From contig NZ_QYUK01000011.1 in assembly GCF_003590945.1 (NCBI RefSeq), positions 1,764,001 through 1,828,000 on the forward strand: DNA of 64,000 nucleotides, given 5' to 3'. The notes under the pieces were generated by a model. It had not been told where the DNA came from. It made no database searches and worked only from the letters and a program-made list of their open reading frames with translations. The translations under genes and the position numbers were made by a program. This DNA comes from Oleomonas cavernae (lineage in GTDB: Bacteria > Pseudomonadota > Alphaproteobacteria > Zavarziniales > Zavarziniaceae). Below are positions 44,970-54,469 of the stretch, in pieces; positions within the stretch are counted from its first letter, which is position 1; each line of letters opens with the position of its first letter.

Positions 44970-45794
44970 ATGTGGAGACACGGCCGAATCCGGCGATACT
45001 CCGCCGTCACCAACCTCACTGCCCAGCGACCCGAATTGACCCAGACACGCTCGCCGCAACAGCCGCTTCGCCTCGCCATGTGGTCCGGCCCGCGCAATAT
45101 ATCAACCGCGATGATGCGGGCCTTCGAGAACCGGCCCGACGCCGTGGTGGTCGACGAGCCGCTCTATGGTTTCTATCTCAAGCAAACCGGTCTCGACCAC
45201 CCCGGCCGGGATGCGATTATCGCAGCCATGGAATGCGACTGGCGCAAGGTCGTCGACACCCTCACGCAGGGGCCGGTCGGCAGCGGCCGGACGATCCACT
45301 ACCAGAAGCACATGACCCATCACCTGCTGCCGCAGATGGGGCGGGACTGGCTTGCCCAGGTCACCAACTGCTTCCTGATCCGCGACCCGGCCGAGGTGAT
45401 CGCCTCGTACCTCGAGAAGCGCGCGACCGTCACCCTGGCCGATATCGGCGTGGCCGAGCAGGCGGAAATCTTCGACCGCGCCGCCGACCGCCTGGGCCAT
45501 GCCCCGCCGGTGATCGACGGCCGCGACGTCCAGGCCGATCCGCGCGCCATGCTGGCTGCCCTGTGCCGGGCCGTGGATATCCCCTTCGACGAGGCCATGC
45601 TGGCCTGGCCGCCCGGCCGGCGCGCCAGCGACGGCGTCTGGGCCCCGCACTGGTATGCCGCGGTCGAAGCCTCCACCGGCTTCACCCCGCCCGCGCCACC
45701 CAAGGCCCCGCCGCCGGGGCACGAGGCCCTGATCGAGCGGGCCGCGCCGTTCTACCGGCGGCTCTATGCGCACCGGCTGGCGGCGGGCAGTTGA
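44970..45794 (+). CDS. Sulfotransferase-family protein
   Basis: A 274-residue P-loop protein. The PAPS-binding-like start [23 protein letters not shown], the [17 protein letters not shown] segment, and the [13 protein letters not shown] region match the sulfotransferase family member found next to class IV aminotransferases in many proteobacteria. It may start a few codons later than shown (at a methionine near LAMWSGP) since the N-terminus is not conserved. In related genomes the aminotransferase would follow directly; here an RTX gene on the opposite strand lies between, and a decayed copy of this gene's 3' end is seen at 50720. Confidence 0.8.
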   Translation: MWRHGRIRRYSAVTNLTAQRPELTQTRSPQQPLRLAMWSGPRNISTAMMRAFENRPDAVVVDEPLYGFYLKQTGLDHPGRDAIIAAMECDWRKVVDTLTQGPVGSGRTIHYQKHMTHHLLPQMGRDWLAQVTNCFLIRDPAEVIASYLEKRATVTLADIGVAEQAEIFDRAADRLGHAPPVIDGRDVQADPRAMLAALCRAVDIPFDEAMLAWPPGRRASDGVWAPHWYAAVEASTGFTPPAPPKAPPPGHEALIERAAPFYRRLYAHRLAAGS

Positions 45795-45815
45795 GGGCTA
45801 CGCACCCAGCGCCGG

Positions 45816-48800
45816 CTAGGCAACAAGCAGGGAACTGAACGGGGATTCTTCCGGCACGACGAAGGCAAAATCCGTGGCTTCAATGCCGGCGGCGTTGCTG
45901 AAGGTGACGATCCCTGAGACATCGCCATCGCCCGAGGTCACGCGCCATTGCGTGGCGTTCAACTGGACGAGGCTCGCGCCACTTTCCAGCGTGCCGAAGC
46001 CGATGAACCTGAGCGTGTCGCCATCGGCCGCCCCCTTGCCATCGAAATCAACCACCGTGTCGCTGTCACCCAAACCCGCGCTGACCATGAAAATGTCGTT
46101 GCCAGCGCCCCCGGTCAGGACGTCGTCGCCGCCGCCGCCGGAGAGGATGCTGTCTTCAGCCCCGCCGACGATCGCGTCGTCGCCGATACCGCCATAGACC
46201 TCCAGATACTCGATGCTGCTCACCGTTGTCCCGTCGGTCGTATCGAAGGCGAAGCCGGCAGTGTCGATCCGGCGATCGAACACGGCGGTGTCGATGCCGG
46301 TCCCCCCACTCACCCGGTCGCCTGCACCGTTGCCGGCGTTGAGATAATCGTCACCCGCCCCGCCCCGCAGCAGGTCGTCGCCGCCATTACCGAAAAACTG
46401 ATCGGCCCCTGCACCGCCCGTCATGGTGTCGGCGCCGTGCCCACCCTGGACGATCACCGTTTCGATCCCGGTGAAGGGTACGTCGGCATTGGCGTTGAAG
46501 GTGAAACCAACCGTCCGGTCCCACCATTCCAACACCACGGTATCACTCCCGGCGCCGCCATCCGCCCAATCATGAGCACCGTCGCCCAGGTTGAGCATGT
46601 CGTCGCCGGCGCCGCCGATCAGGACGTCGTCTCCCATGCCGCCGTAGAAGGTGTCGGCTTCGGCACCGCCGACAATCGTATCGTTGCCCCGGCCACCATG
46701 GACTTCCAGATTCTCGATGCTGCTGACTGTCACCCCATCGGTGGCATCCAGCGTGAAGCCGGCGATGTCGTTCGACCGGTCGAAGACGGCGGTATCGTCA
46801 CCACTGCCGCCGCTTACCCGGTCGCCCGCGCCCGAGCCGACATCGAGGTAGTCGTCGCCGGCGCCGCCTCTCAGCAAGTCTTTGCCGCCGTTACCATAGA
46901 ACCGGTCGGCCTCGCCCCCGCCGGTCATCGAGTCGTTGCCGAGACCACCTTCGACGATCAAGGTCTCGATGCCGGTAAAGGGCGCATCGTTGTTGACGTT
47001 GAAAGTAAATCCGACCGCACGGTTCGACCAATCGAACCCCGCGGTATCATTACCCGCACCGCCATCCGCCCAGTCGTTGGCACCGTCGCCGACATCCAAA
47101 ATGTCGTCGCCATCGCCGCCCGTCAGGACATCGTCGCCCGAGCCGCCGGAGAAGATGTCATCCTCGGCCCCGCCCGTGATCGTATCGTCGCCAGAGCCGC
47201 CATAGACCGAAAGGGCCTCAATGCCGATGACGGTCACCCCATCAGTGGCATCCAGGGTAAAGCCTGAGGTGAGATTCCAGCGGAAAAAGACAGCGGTGTC
47301 GAAACCCTCGCCGCCGTCCACACGATCACCCACCTCACCCCCGGTGCTGAGATAGTCGTCACCGGCGCCACCTTTAAGCACGTCGTTGCCCGTGTCACCG
47401 TAGAGACGATCATTTCCGGCCCCGCCAGCAAGGGTATCGTCGCCGCTGCCACCGAAGAAGGAATCAATTTCGTCGCCGCCCGTGAGATTGTCGTTGCCCG
47501 AGCCGCTGTAGACCATGAGTTCTTCGATGCCTACCACCGTCACTCCATCGGTGGCATCGAAGTTAATCCCTGATGTCTCGTTCGAGCGGAACAAGACGGC
47601 GGTATCGAAACCGTCACCACCGTCCACCCGGTCAGCCGAACCGTACCCGGCAGAGAGATAGTCGTCTCCGGCGCCACCTTGCAGAGTGTCGTTGCCGGCC
47701 CCGCCGTCGAGACTATCGCTGCCCGCGCCGCCGATGAGAAGATCGTCACCACCGTAGCCGCTGAAACGGTCGGCCCAATCACCCCCGGTGATCGTGTCAG
47801 TTCCCACGCCGCCGTAGACAATAAGGGACTCGACGCCGACCACCGTCACCCCATCGGCGGCATCCAGGGTGAATCCTGCGGCCTGGCTCCCGCCGTAGAA
47901 GACGGCGGTATCGAAACCGTCACCGCCGTCCACCCGATCATCCAGACCATCTCCGACGCTCAGATAGTCATTTCCGCCGCCGCCCTTCAGCAGATCGCTG
48001 CCGCCGCTACCATAAAAGGTGTCGTCTCCCGCGCCGCCGATGATCGTATCGTCGCCCAAGCCGCCATAGACTGTAATTTCCTCGATGCCGACGGCCGTCA
48101 CCCCATCAGTTGCATCCAGGGTGAAGCCTGTTGTCCGGGTCCAGCGGTCGAAGAGGGCAGTATCGAAACCATCGCCGCCATCGAGCCGCTCATTGAGGCC
48201 ATCCCCGGCATCGAGATCGTCGTCACCCGCGCCGCCTTTCAGCGTATCGTCGCCATCCCCACCGCCGAGAGTATCGTTCCCCGCGCCACCTGTCAGCGTG
48301 TCGTTGCCGCCGTATCCAATTAGCGTGTCCGCCCCATCGCCGCCCGTGATCCGGTCGTTTCCATAACCGGCATAGACGGTCAGAGCCTCGATGCCGATAT
48401 TGGTCACGCCGTCATTGATGGCGAGCGTGAAGCTGGTACGCATGTCCCACCGCTCGAAAACGGCGGTATCGAAACCGTCGCCACCATCCACCCGGTCGTG
48501 CGCGCCGGCCCCAGCATTGAGATCGTCGTCGCCTGCACCCCCGATCAGCGTGTCGTCGCCGTCGCGCCCGTAAAGGCTGTCATTCCCGGCAGTGCCCACG
48601 ACCCTGTCGCTGCCTGCGCCGCCATACACCGTCAAGGACTCGATGCTGACGGCGGTCACCCCATCCGTGGCATCCAGCCAGAAGCCGACACTCTCGGATT
48701 GCCGATCAAAGATGGCCCTGTCGTGACCGGCCCCGCCATTGACCCGGTCCCCCAGGCCGGTCCCGGCATTGAGCCAGTCGTCCCCGGCGCCACCCTTCAG

Positions 48801-50525
48801 CAGATCGTTGCCGGAGTCGCCGGCAAGGCTATCGTTGCCGGCACCGCCGATGAGGATGTCATCGCCGCCACTGCCAACGAAATAATCGGACTCGGCACCA
48901 CCCACGATCGTGTCGTTGCCGGTGCCTGCATAGACCGAGAGATGCTCGATACTGACGACTGTCACGCCGTCGGTAGCATCGAGCGTGAAGCCCGCCGTGT
49001 CGGACATCCGATAAAAGGTTGCGTCATCGTCGCCATCGCCCCCGTTTACACGGTCGGCCTCGCCACTGTCGGCATTGAGATTGTCGTCGCCGTCGCCCCC
49101 TTTCAGCAGGTCGTTGCCGGCCCCGCCGCTGAGACTGTCGTTCCCCCCACCGCCGACAAGGCTGTCGTTTCCACCGCCGCCGGAGAAGGAGTCATTCCCG
49201 TCCCCGCCGGTGATCTTGTCGTTGCCGGCGCCGCCATAGACCGTCAGGGCCTCGACGCCAACGACCGAGGTTCCATCGGTGGCATCCAGTGTGAAGCCGG
49301 CGCTCTCATTCGAGCGTTCGAAGATGGCGGTATCGTTACCATCGCCGCCGTCCACCCGGTCGCCCAGGCCAGACCCGGCGTTGATCCTGTCGTCGCCGGT
49401 ACCGCCTTTCAGCGTGTCGTTACCATCTCCGCCGTAGAGGCTGTCGTTGCCCGCGCCGGCAGTAAGAACATCGTCGCCGCCGTTGCCGCGGAAATAATCA
49501 TCCTCGTCGCCGCCCTTGATGCTGTCATCGCCTGAACTGCCATAGACGCTGAGGGACTCGATACTGACGATGGTTACCCCGGCCGTGGCATCCAGGGTAA
49601 AACCGACACTGGTAAAGGATCGGTCGAATGAAGCTGTATCGTACCCCTCGCCGCCGTCCACGCGATCACCCAGCCCCGCCCCGGCGTTGAGCGTGTCGTT
49701 CCCCGCGCCACCCTTCAACTGGTCGTTGCCGTCGCCGCCGTTGAGCGTGTCGCCGCCCGCGCCGCCTGAGAGGATGTCGTTGCCGCCGTTGCCGTTGAAA
49801 TAGTCGTTCCCGTCGCCGCCGGTGATCCTGTCACCACCGGCGCCGCCGTAGACCGTGAGCGCCTCGATACCGACGACCGTTACCCCATCGGTGGCATCCA
49901 GCGTGAAGCCGGCGGTGTCGAACACGCGGCTGAAGACGGCGGTATCGAAGCCATCGCCACCGTCCACCCGGTCGCCCAAGCCGCTCCCGGCGTTGAGCGC
50001 GTCGCTGCCCGCGCCACCCTCCAGCGTGTCGTCGCCGCTATCGCCATAGAGTTCGTCGTTGCCGCCGCCGCCGGCGAGATGATTGTTGCCAGCGCCGCCG
50101 GAGAAGTAGTCCGCCTCGTCGCCGCCGATGATCGTATCGTTGCCCGAACCGCCATAGACCCGAAGGTACTCGATGCCGACCACCGTTACGCCATCGGTGG
50201 CATCGAGCGTGAAGCCGGCGCTGGCGCCAGAGCGATCGAAAGCTGCCCGGTCATACCCGTCACCGCCATCCACCCGGTCGGCCACCCCGGAACCGGCACT
50301 AAGGAAGTCGTCGCCCGTGCCACCTTTCAGCGTGTCGTTGCCGTTGCCACCATCGATGAAGTCATCGCCGCCGCCGCCTTCGATAGCGTCGTTGCCGCCA
50401 TAGCCATAGATGGAATCCCCACCAGTGTCGGTGCCGGGCGAGCCCGCGGCATAGCCGTAAAGCGAATCGCTGCTTTCGCTCCCGGAAATGTAGTCAGAGC
50501 CATCAGTGCCGTATTTGATTGCCAT
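45816..50525 (-). CDS. Giant RTX/hemolysin-type calcium-binding repeat protein
   Basis: A 1569-residue protein with no signal peptide. It consists almost wholly of 15 modules of about 90-110 residues. Each has RTX nonapeptides (GGxGxDxLx, for example GGAGNDTLxG) that bind calcium in a beta-roll, followed by a spacer of the form DRVDGGDGFDTAVFxR, then GFTLDATDGVTVVGIExLxVYGG. Modules 12 and 14 use a variant spacer (ADGGAGNDTAGFDW and FTFN). The C-terminal ~80 residues (GDSDTVVDFDG onward, ending FAFVVPEESPFSSLLVA) look like a type I secretion signal. There is no catalytic domain, so it is likely a surface-layer or adhesin-like protein. Secretion genes are not adjacent. Convergent with the sulfotransferase gene, 21 bases apart. 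Confidence 0.9.
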   Translation of the reverse strand: MAIKYGTDGSDYISGSESSDSLYGYAAGSPGTDTGGDSIYGYGGNDAIEGGGGDDFIDGGNGNDTLKGGTGDDFLSAGSGVADRVDGGDGYDRAAFDRSGASAGFTLDATDGVTVVGIEYLRVYGGSGNDTIIGGDEADYFSGGAGNNHLAGGGGNDELYGDSGDDTLEGGAGSDALNAGSGLGDRVDGGDGFDTAVFSRVFDTAGFTLDATDGVTVVGIEALTVYGGAGGDRITGGDGNDYFNGNGGNDILSGGAGGDTLNGGDGNDQLKGGAGNDTLNAGAGLGDRVDGGEGYDTASFDRSFTSVGFTLDATAGVTIVSIESLSVYGSSGDDSIKGGDEDDYFRGNGGDDVLTAGAGNDSLYGGDGNDTLKGGTGDDRINAGSGLGDRVDGGDGNDTAIFERSNESAGFTLDATDGTSVVGVEALTVYGGAGNDKITGGDGNDSFSGGGGNDSLVGGGGNDSLSGGAGNDLLKGGDGDDNLNADSGEADRVNGGDGDDDATFYRMSDTAGFTLDATDGVTVVSIEHLSVYAGTGNDTIVGGAESDYFVGSGGDDILIGGAGNDSLAGDSGNDLLKGGAGDDWLNAGTGLGDRVNGGAGHDRAIFDRQSESVGFWLDATDGVTAVSIESLTVYGGAGSDRVVGTAGNDSLYGRDGDDTLIGGAGDDDLNAGAGAHDRVDGGDGFDTAVFERWDMRTSFTLAINDGVTNIGIEALTVYAGYGNDRITGGDGADTLIGYGGNDTLTGGAGNDTLGGGDGDDTLKGGAGDDDLDAGDGLNERLDGGDGFDTALFDRWTRTTGFTLDATDGVTAVGIEEITVYGGLGDDTIIGGAGDDTFYGSGGSDLLKGGGGNDYLSVGDGLDDRVDGGDGFDTAVFYGGSQAAGFTLDAADGVTVVGVESLIVYGGVGTDTITGGDWADRFSGYGGDDLLIGGAGSDSLDGGAGNDTLQGGAGDDYLSAGYGSADRVDGGDGFDTAVLFRSNETSGINFDATDGVTVVGIEELMVYSGSGNDNLTGGDEIDSFFGGSGDDTLAGGAGNDRLYGDTGNDVLKGGAGDDYLSTGGEVGDRVDGGEGFDTAVFFRWNLTSGFTLDATDGVTVIGIEALSVYGGSGDDTITGGAEDDIFSGGSGDDVLTGGDGDDILDVGDGANDWADGGAGNDTAGFDWSNRAVGFTFNVNNDAPFTGIETLIVEGGLGNDSMTGGGEADRFYGNGGKDLLRGGAGDDYLDVGSGAGDRVSGGSGDDTAVFDRSNDIAGFTLDATDGVTVSSIENLEVHGGRGNDTIVGGAEADTFYGGMGDDVLIGGAGDDMLNLGDGAHDWADGGAGSDTVVLEWWDRTVGFTFNANADVPFTGIETVIVQGGHGADTMTGGAGADQFFGNGGDDLLRGGAGDDYLNAGNGAGDRVSGGTGIDTAVFDRRIDTAGFAFDTTDGTTVSSIEYLEVYGGIGDDAIVGGAEDSILSGGGGDDVLTGGAGNDIFMVSAGLGDSDTVVDFDGKGAADGDTLRFIGFGTLESGASLVQLNATQWRVTSGDGDVSGIVTFSNAAGIEATDFAFVVPEESPFSSLLVA

Positions 50526-50719
50526 GATATCCCGCCTTCAGCCGCCGACCTGAACCCGCCGCTTAACCGACATCCAGACATCGCACACCCGCTGAAATAA
50601 AGTCAACCGCAGGTCGATCGATTCAATCTGCGTATTCATTTGCGATATGCCATGCTTGATATTGTTACGTTTTGGCGAAAGCATGGTGTCAGCTTAACCA
50701 CCTGGGGTCCGCCTTCCGC

Positions 50720-50806
50720 GAATGGCCTGGCCATCAAACCCTTACCCCGCGCGCCGCGCCGTTCTATCGTCGCCTCGATACATCCCGCCTGGTCCCCGGA
50801 GTTTGA
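50720..50806 (+). pseudogene. Remnant of a sulfotransferase 3' end
   Basis: In one frame this stretch reads [18 protein letters not shown] then DTSRLVPGV and TGA at 50804-50806. The true sulfotransferase ends [18 protein letters not shown] then YAHRLAAGS. Seventeen residues with about 70% identity at the same distance from a stop codon cannot be chance. The remnant ends four bases before the aminotransferase ATG, so it marks where the gene used to abut it. See the matching finding. Confidence 0.7.
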
Positions 50807-50810
50807 GAGC

Positions 50811-51725
50811 ATGTCCATCGGCAGCCAGTCCTACGCCGACGATCCCCGCAATGCGTCCGTTCTTGTCCACGTCAACGGCCGGCTGGTGCCGCGTGCCGAG
50901 GCGATGGTGTCGGTGTTCGATGCGGGCTTCGTGCTGGGCGACGGGGTGTGGGAAGGTTTCCGCCTGATCCGCGGCCGCGTCGCCTTCATGGAGCGGCACC
51001 TGGACCGCCTGTTCTCCGGCGCCCGGGCAATCGACCTCCACATTGGCCGCAGCCGCGAGGAACTGGCCGCGGCACTCTACGAGACGATCCTGGCCAACAG
51101 CATGATCGATGGCGTGCACATCCGCCTGATGGTCACCCGCGGCCTGAAGAAGACGCCGAACCAGGACCCGCGCATGACCGTGGGCCCAGCGACCCTGGTC
51201 ATCGTCGCCGAATGGAAGGAGCCCTCGCCCGCCCTGTTCGAGCGCGGCCTGCACCTGGCCTCGGTGCCGATCCGCTGCACCCCGGCCGACATGTTCGACA
51301 TGCGCCTGAACAGCCATTCGCGCCTGAACCTAATCATCGCGCTCAACCACGCCATCAAGGCCGGTGCCGACGAAGCCCTGATGCTCGATCCCAACGGCTT
51401 CGTCTCGAGCTGCAACGCCACCAACTTCTTCATGGTGAAGAAGGGCCGGATCAGCACGTCCAAAGGGCTTTACTGCTTCAACGGCATCACCCGCGAGCAT
51501 GTGATCGACCTCGCCCGGGCCAACAACCTGCCCCTGGACGAGCGCGATTTCACCTTGAGCGAAGTGGCGGACGCGGACGAGGCCTTCGTCACCGGCACCT
51601 TCGGCGGCGTCACCCCCGCCACCCGCTTCGACGCCCACCCGATCGGCACGGGCAGGCCCGGCCCGGTCACCGAGGCGCTGAGCACCTTCTACAAGCGCCT
51701 GCGCGACGCCCAGGGGGCGAAGTAA
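50811..51725 (+). CDS. Class IV aminotransferase-family protein
   Basis: A 304-residue PLP-fold (type IV) protein of the BCAT/D-amino-acid aminotransferase family. VHVNGRLVPRAEAMVSVFDAGFVLGDGVWEGFRLIRGR is the family start, and FVSSCNATNFFMVKKG, then YCFNGITREHVIDLA and GTFGGVTPATRFDA, follow. The segment that normally holds the Schiff-base Lys reads LNSHSRLNLIIALNHA, with no Lys at the expected position. ATG at 50811 is chosen over the longer frame from 50640, which overlaps the sulfotransferase remnant. Confidence 0.85.
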   Translation: MSIGSQSYADDPRNASVLVHVNGRLVPRAEAMVSVFDAGFVLGDGVWEGFRLIRGRVAFMERHLDRLFSGARAIDLHIGRSREELAAALYETILANSMIDGVHIRLMVTRGLKKTPNQDPRMTVGPATLVIVAEWKEPSPALFERGLHLASVPIRCTPADMFDMRLNSHSRLNLIIALNHAIKAGADEALMLDPNGFVSSCNATNFFMVKKGRISTSKGLYCFNGITREHVIDLARANNLPLDERDFTLSEVADADEAFVTGTFGGVTPATRFDAHPIGTGRPGPVTEALSTFYKRLRDAQGAK

Positions 51726-51735
51726 CCACTGACGC

Positions 51736-51838
51736 CCGTCATCCCGGCGCAGGCCGGGATCCATTGCGGGGGCAAGGGAGGTTTCCCGGAAACGTCTCCC
51801 CGGCAGTCCAATGGATCCCGGCCTCCGCCGGGATGACA
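51736..51838. repeat. REP-like inverted repeat (CGTCATCCCGGCG family, second copy)
   Basis: The left arm 51736-51765 is identical to 36158-36187; the right arm ends at GGGATGACA near 51838. The centre differs from the first copy. It lies between two convergent genes. Confidence 0.75.
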
Positions 51839-51847
51839 TTGTTCTAG

Positions 51848-53458
51848 TTACTCGGCAGCCGCGCGCATGGGCAGGCCTGACCCTAAGATCATGTCCGAAG
51901 CCTTTTCGGCGATCATGATGGTGGGCGCGTTGGTGTTGCCCGAGACCACGGTGGGCATGATCGAGGCGTCGACCACGCGCAGGCCGTCCAGCCCGTGTAC
52001 CTTCAGGTCGGGCGAGACCACCGCCATGGGGTCGGTGCCCATCCTGGCGGTGCCCACCGGGTGATAGGCGGTCTCGGCCTTGGTGCGGATATAGGTGCGG
52101 ATCGCCTCGCGGCTGGAACAATCGGGGCCGGGGCGGACTTCCCTGCCGCGGTAGCCGTCGAAGGCCTTGGCGGCAAAGATCTCGCGGCCGATCAGGATGC
52201 TCTCGACCATCACTTCCAGGTCGTCGGCGGCTTCCAGATAATTGGGCTGGATCAGCGGGTGGGCCAGCGGATCGGCGGAATGCAGGCCGATATGGCCGCG
52301 TGACGACGGCCGCACCGGGTAGAAGTCGAGCTGCGAGCCCTTGCCGCCCAGATGCTGGCGGCCGTGATCCACCGCCAGGCTGGAGAGATAGAAGAATTGC
52401 AGGTCCGGCGCCTCCAGGCCCGGCCGCGACGAGGCATAGCCGCCGGATTCGAAGCCATGGCTGGCGCCGGCACCCTTGCGGGTGAACCAGTAGCGGGCGA
52501 GCGTGGAGATCTGGCCCCAGGGCGTCATCAGTTCGTCATAGGAAACCTTGGCCGGGCATTCGTAGTAGAGGCCGATGCCTAAGTGATCCTGCAGGTTCCG
52601 GCCGACGCCGGGCAGGTCCTGCACCACCGGGATGCCGAGGCCATGCAGGTCGTTGGCCGGGCCGATGCCGGAGAGCAACAGGAGCTGGGGCGAATTGACC
52701 GCGCCGCCCGCCAGGATGACCTCGCGTGAGGCGCCGATCACTTCGCGCTTGCCGGCCCGCATGATCTCGACACCCGTGGCGCGACCGGCCTTGGTAATCA
52801 CCCTGGTCGCCTGCGCCTTGGTGATGACGGTCAGGTTGGTGCGGCCTTCGGATGCCCCCAGGAAGGCGCGTGCGGTCGACCAGCGGCGATTGTTCTTGCA
52901 GGTGCGCTGATAGGTGCCGACGCCCTGCAGATGCTCGCCGTCATTGAAGTCCGGCGTGTGCGGCAGGCCGGCCTCGACACCCGCCTTGATGAAGACGTCG
53001 ACCAGCGGGTTGGGCTGGGCGAAGTCCTGCACGTTCAAGGGGCCGCCCTGGCCGTGGAATTGATCGCTGAGCCGTTCGTTGTGTTCCGAGCGGGTAAAAT
53101 AGGGCAGCACCTCGTCCCACGACCAGCCGCGGCAGCCCGACTGGGCCCAACTGTCGTAGTCCGAGCGGTGGCCTCGGATATAGACCATGCCGTTGATCGC
53201 GGAAGATCCGCCCAGCACCTTGCCGCGCGGCCAGAACAGGCGGCGGCCACCCATGTGCTGCTGCGGTTCGGTCTCGAAGTGCCAGTTGACCGACTTGCCG
53301 CCGACCAGGACCTTCATGCCCGTGGGCATATGGATAAACGGATTCCAGTCGCGGCTGCCGGCCTCGAGCAAGGCGACTTTGACGGTGGGATCGGCCGACA
53401 GGCGATGGGCCAGGACACAACCCGCCGAACCGGCGCCGACGATCACATAGTCAAACAT
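51848..53458 (-). CDS. GMC-family FAD-dependent oxidoreductase (choline dehydrogenase-like)
   Basis: A 536-residue flavoprotein. The dinucleotide-binding motif VIVGAGSAGCVLAHRL is at the N-terminus, followed by LLEAG. GMC signature 1 is in GKVLGGSSAINGMVYIRGH, signature 2 in ILAGGAVNSPQLLLLSGIG, and the catalytic His-containing region is YHPVGTARMG with NTNAPTIMIAEKASDMI at the end. Typical substrates are alcohols and choline; lack of bet genes nearby leaves the substrate open. Confidence 0.92.
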   Translation of the reverse strand: MFDYVIVGAGSAGCVLAHRLSADPTVKVALLEAGSRDWNPFIHMPTGMKVLVGGKSVNWHFETEPQQHMGGRRLFWPRGKVLGGSSAINGMVYIRGHRSDYDSWAQSGCRGWSWDEVLPYFTRSEHNERLSDQFHGQGGPLNVQDFAQPNPLVDVFIKAGVEAGLPHTPDFNDGEHLQGVGTYQRTCKNNRRWSTARAFLGASEGRTNLTVITKAQATRVITKAGRATGVEIMRAGKREVIGASREVILAGGAVNSPQLLLLSGIGPANDLHGLGIPVVQDLPGVGRNLQDHLGIGLYYECPAKVSYDELMTPWGQISTLARYWFTRKGAGASHGFESGGYASSRPGLEAPDLQFFYLSSLAVDHGRQHLGGKGSQLDFYPVRPSSRGHIGLHSADPLAHPLIQPNYLEAADDLEVMVESILIGREIFAAKAFDGYRGREVRPGPDCSSREAIRTYIRTKAETAYHPVGTARMGTDPMAVVSPDLKVHGLDGLRVVDASIMPTVVSGNTNAPTIMIAEKASDMILGSGLPMRAAAE

Positions 53459-53550
53459 ACGCGCTTCTCCCTTGTACTTTTATGATTATTTGTCATGTTT
53501 TTAGCACGAGTCCGCGATCAGGCAACAGCGGAAGAGAGGCCAGGGGAAAT

Positions 53551-53877
53551 ATGTCGAGCGGACTTTTTCGGGCTTTGCTGATTGCCCTGGGCCTGGGCTT
53601 TGCCGCCGCCTTCGCGATCGTGGTGGTCCCGCCGCTGATCGAAAATCCCGACATCGTCGGCGCCGCGGCGCAGGGTTTCGTGAACCCCTATTCATCGGGT
53701 TATTCGCTGGACGTGCTGACCTGCTGGGCAGTGCTGGCGGTGTGGGTGATCCACGAGGCGACCGCCAGGGGCGTGCGCCACGGCTGGATTGCCCTGGTGC
53801 TGGGCGTGGTGCCGGGTGTCGCCACCGGTTTCGCCTTCTACCTGCTGGTCCGGGCCCGGCAGTTGCGGGGCGCCTAG
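53551..53877 (+). CDS. DUF2834-like small membrane protein
   Basis: A 108-residue protein with three hydrophobic helices (residues ~8-30, ~58-75 and ~82-103). NPYSSGYSLDVLTCWAVLAVWVIHEATARGVRHGW matches the DUF2834 pattern in which a Ser/Asp-containing loop precedes helix two. ATG at 53551 follows GGGGAAAT. Transcribed divergently from the GMC gene. Function unknown. Confidence 0.7.
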   Translation: MSSGLFRALLIALGLGFAAAFAIVVVPPLIENPDIVGAAAQGFVNPYSSGYSLDVLTCWAVLAVWVIHEATARGVRHGWIALVLGVVPGVATGFAFYLLVRARQLRGA

Positions 53878-53945
53878 GCCCCGCTTCCGCCTGAATCACC
53901 CGCCATCTTGACCGCCCGCCGATCGGCGCCGATGGTCGCTACATC

Positions 53946-54418
53946 ATGATGAACACCGCTCGACACCTCGCCCTGCTGGCGGCAGCACTGCTGCCCGGCG
54001 CGGCCCTCGCCGTAGCACCACCCGGCGGCGGCGATACCGTCCCCATCGGCCTGCGTATCCTGTTCGTCGCGGTCGACCGCAATGCTGACGGCAAGATCGA
54101 CCAGGGCGAGGCCGACCAGTTCGTCGACCGGCTGTTCGCCCAGGCCGACAGCAATGCCGATGGTGTGCTGTCGCTGAAGGAAGTGACGGCGATGCAGGCG
54201 ACGCTGGCCCCGGGGCCGCCAATGCCAAGGCGATCGAGGCGACCTTCAGGCGGACCGACCGCAACCGCGACGGCGTGGTCGACGGGCGGGAGGCGAACAA
54301 GGCCGCGATCAGCCATTTCGCCTTCCTCGATGCCAACGGCGACGGTGCCATCAGCCTGCCCGACCTGGCCGGCCGGGACCTGATCGCGCCGCCCGTGGCC
54401 GGTACCGCTTCCAAATGA
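53946..54418 (+). pseudogene. Exported EF-hand calcium-binding protein, frame-interrupted
   Basis: A signal peptide (MNTARHLALLAAALLPGAALA) precedes two EF-hands in the first frame: DRNADGKIDQGE and DSNADGVLSLKE. The frame breaks at GGGG 54212-54215; one frame back two more hands follow (DRNRDGVVDGRE and DANGDGAISLPD), ending TASK at 54418. The restored protein is about 157 residues with four hands, like periplasmic EF-hand proteins of other alphaproteobacteria. The break has the same one-missing-base signature as elsewhere in the window. Confidence 0.7.
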
Positions 54419-54419
54419 A

Positions 54420-54447
54420 AAGGCCGGACGGTTACCCGTCCGGCCTT
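54420..54447. terminator. Bidirectional intrinsic terminator
   Basis: AAGGCCGGACGG and CCGTCCGGCCTT form a 12-bp stem with loop TTAC, between the convergent EF-hand and cold-shock genes. On the minus strand it is followed by TTTTCATTT, a good release tract. Confidence 0.85.
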
Positions 54448-54469
54448 CGATCTGTTAGGCGTCAGCCGA

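Noticed and set aside
45816-50525. Direct repeats in the RTX gene as a DNA-level array
   Set aside because: They are coding repeats of the calcium-binding modules.
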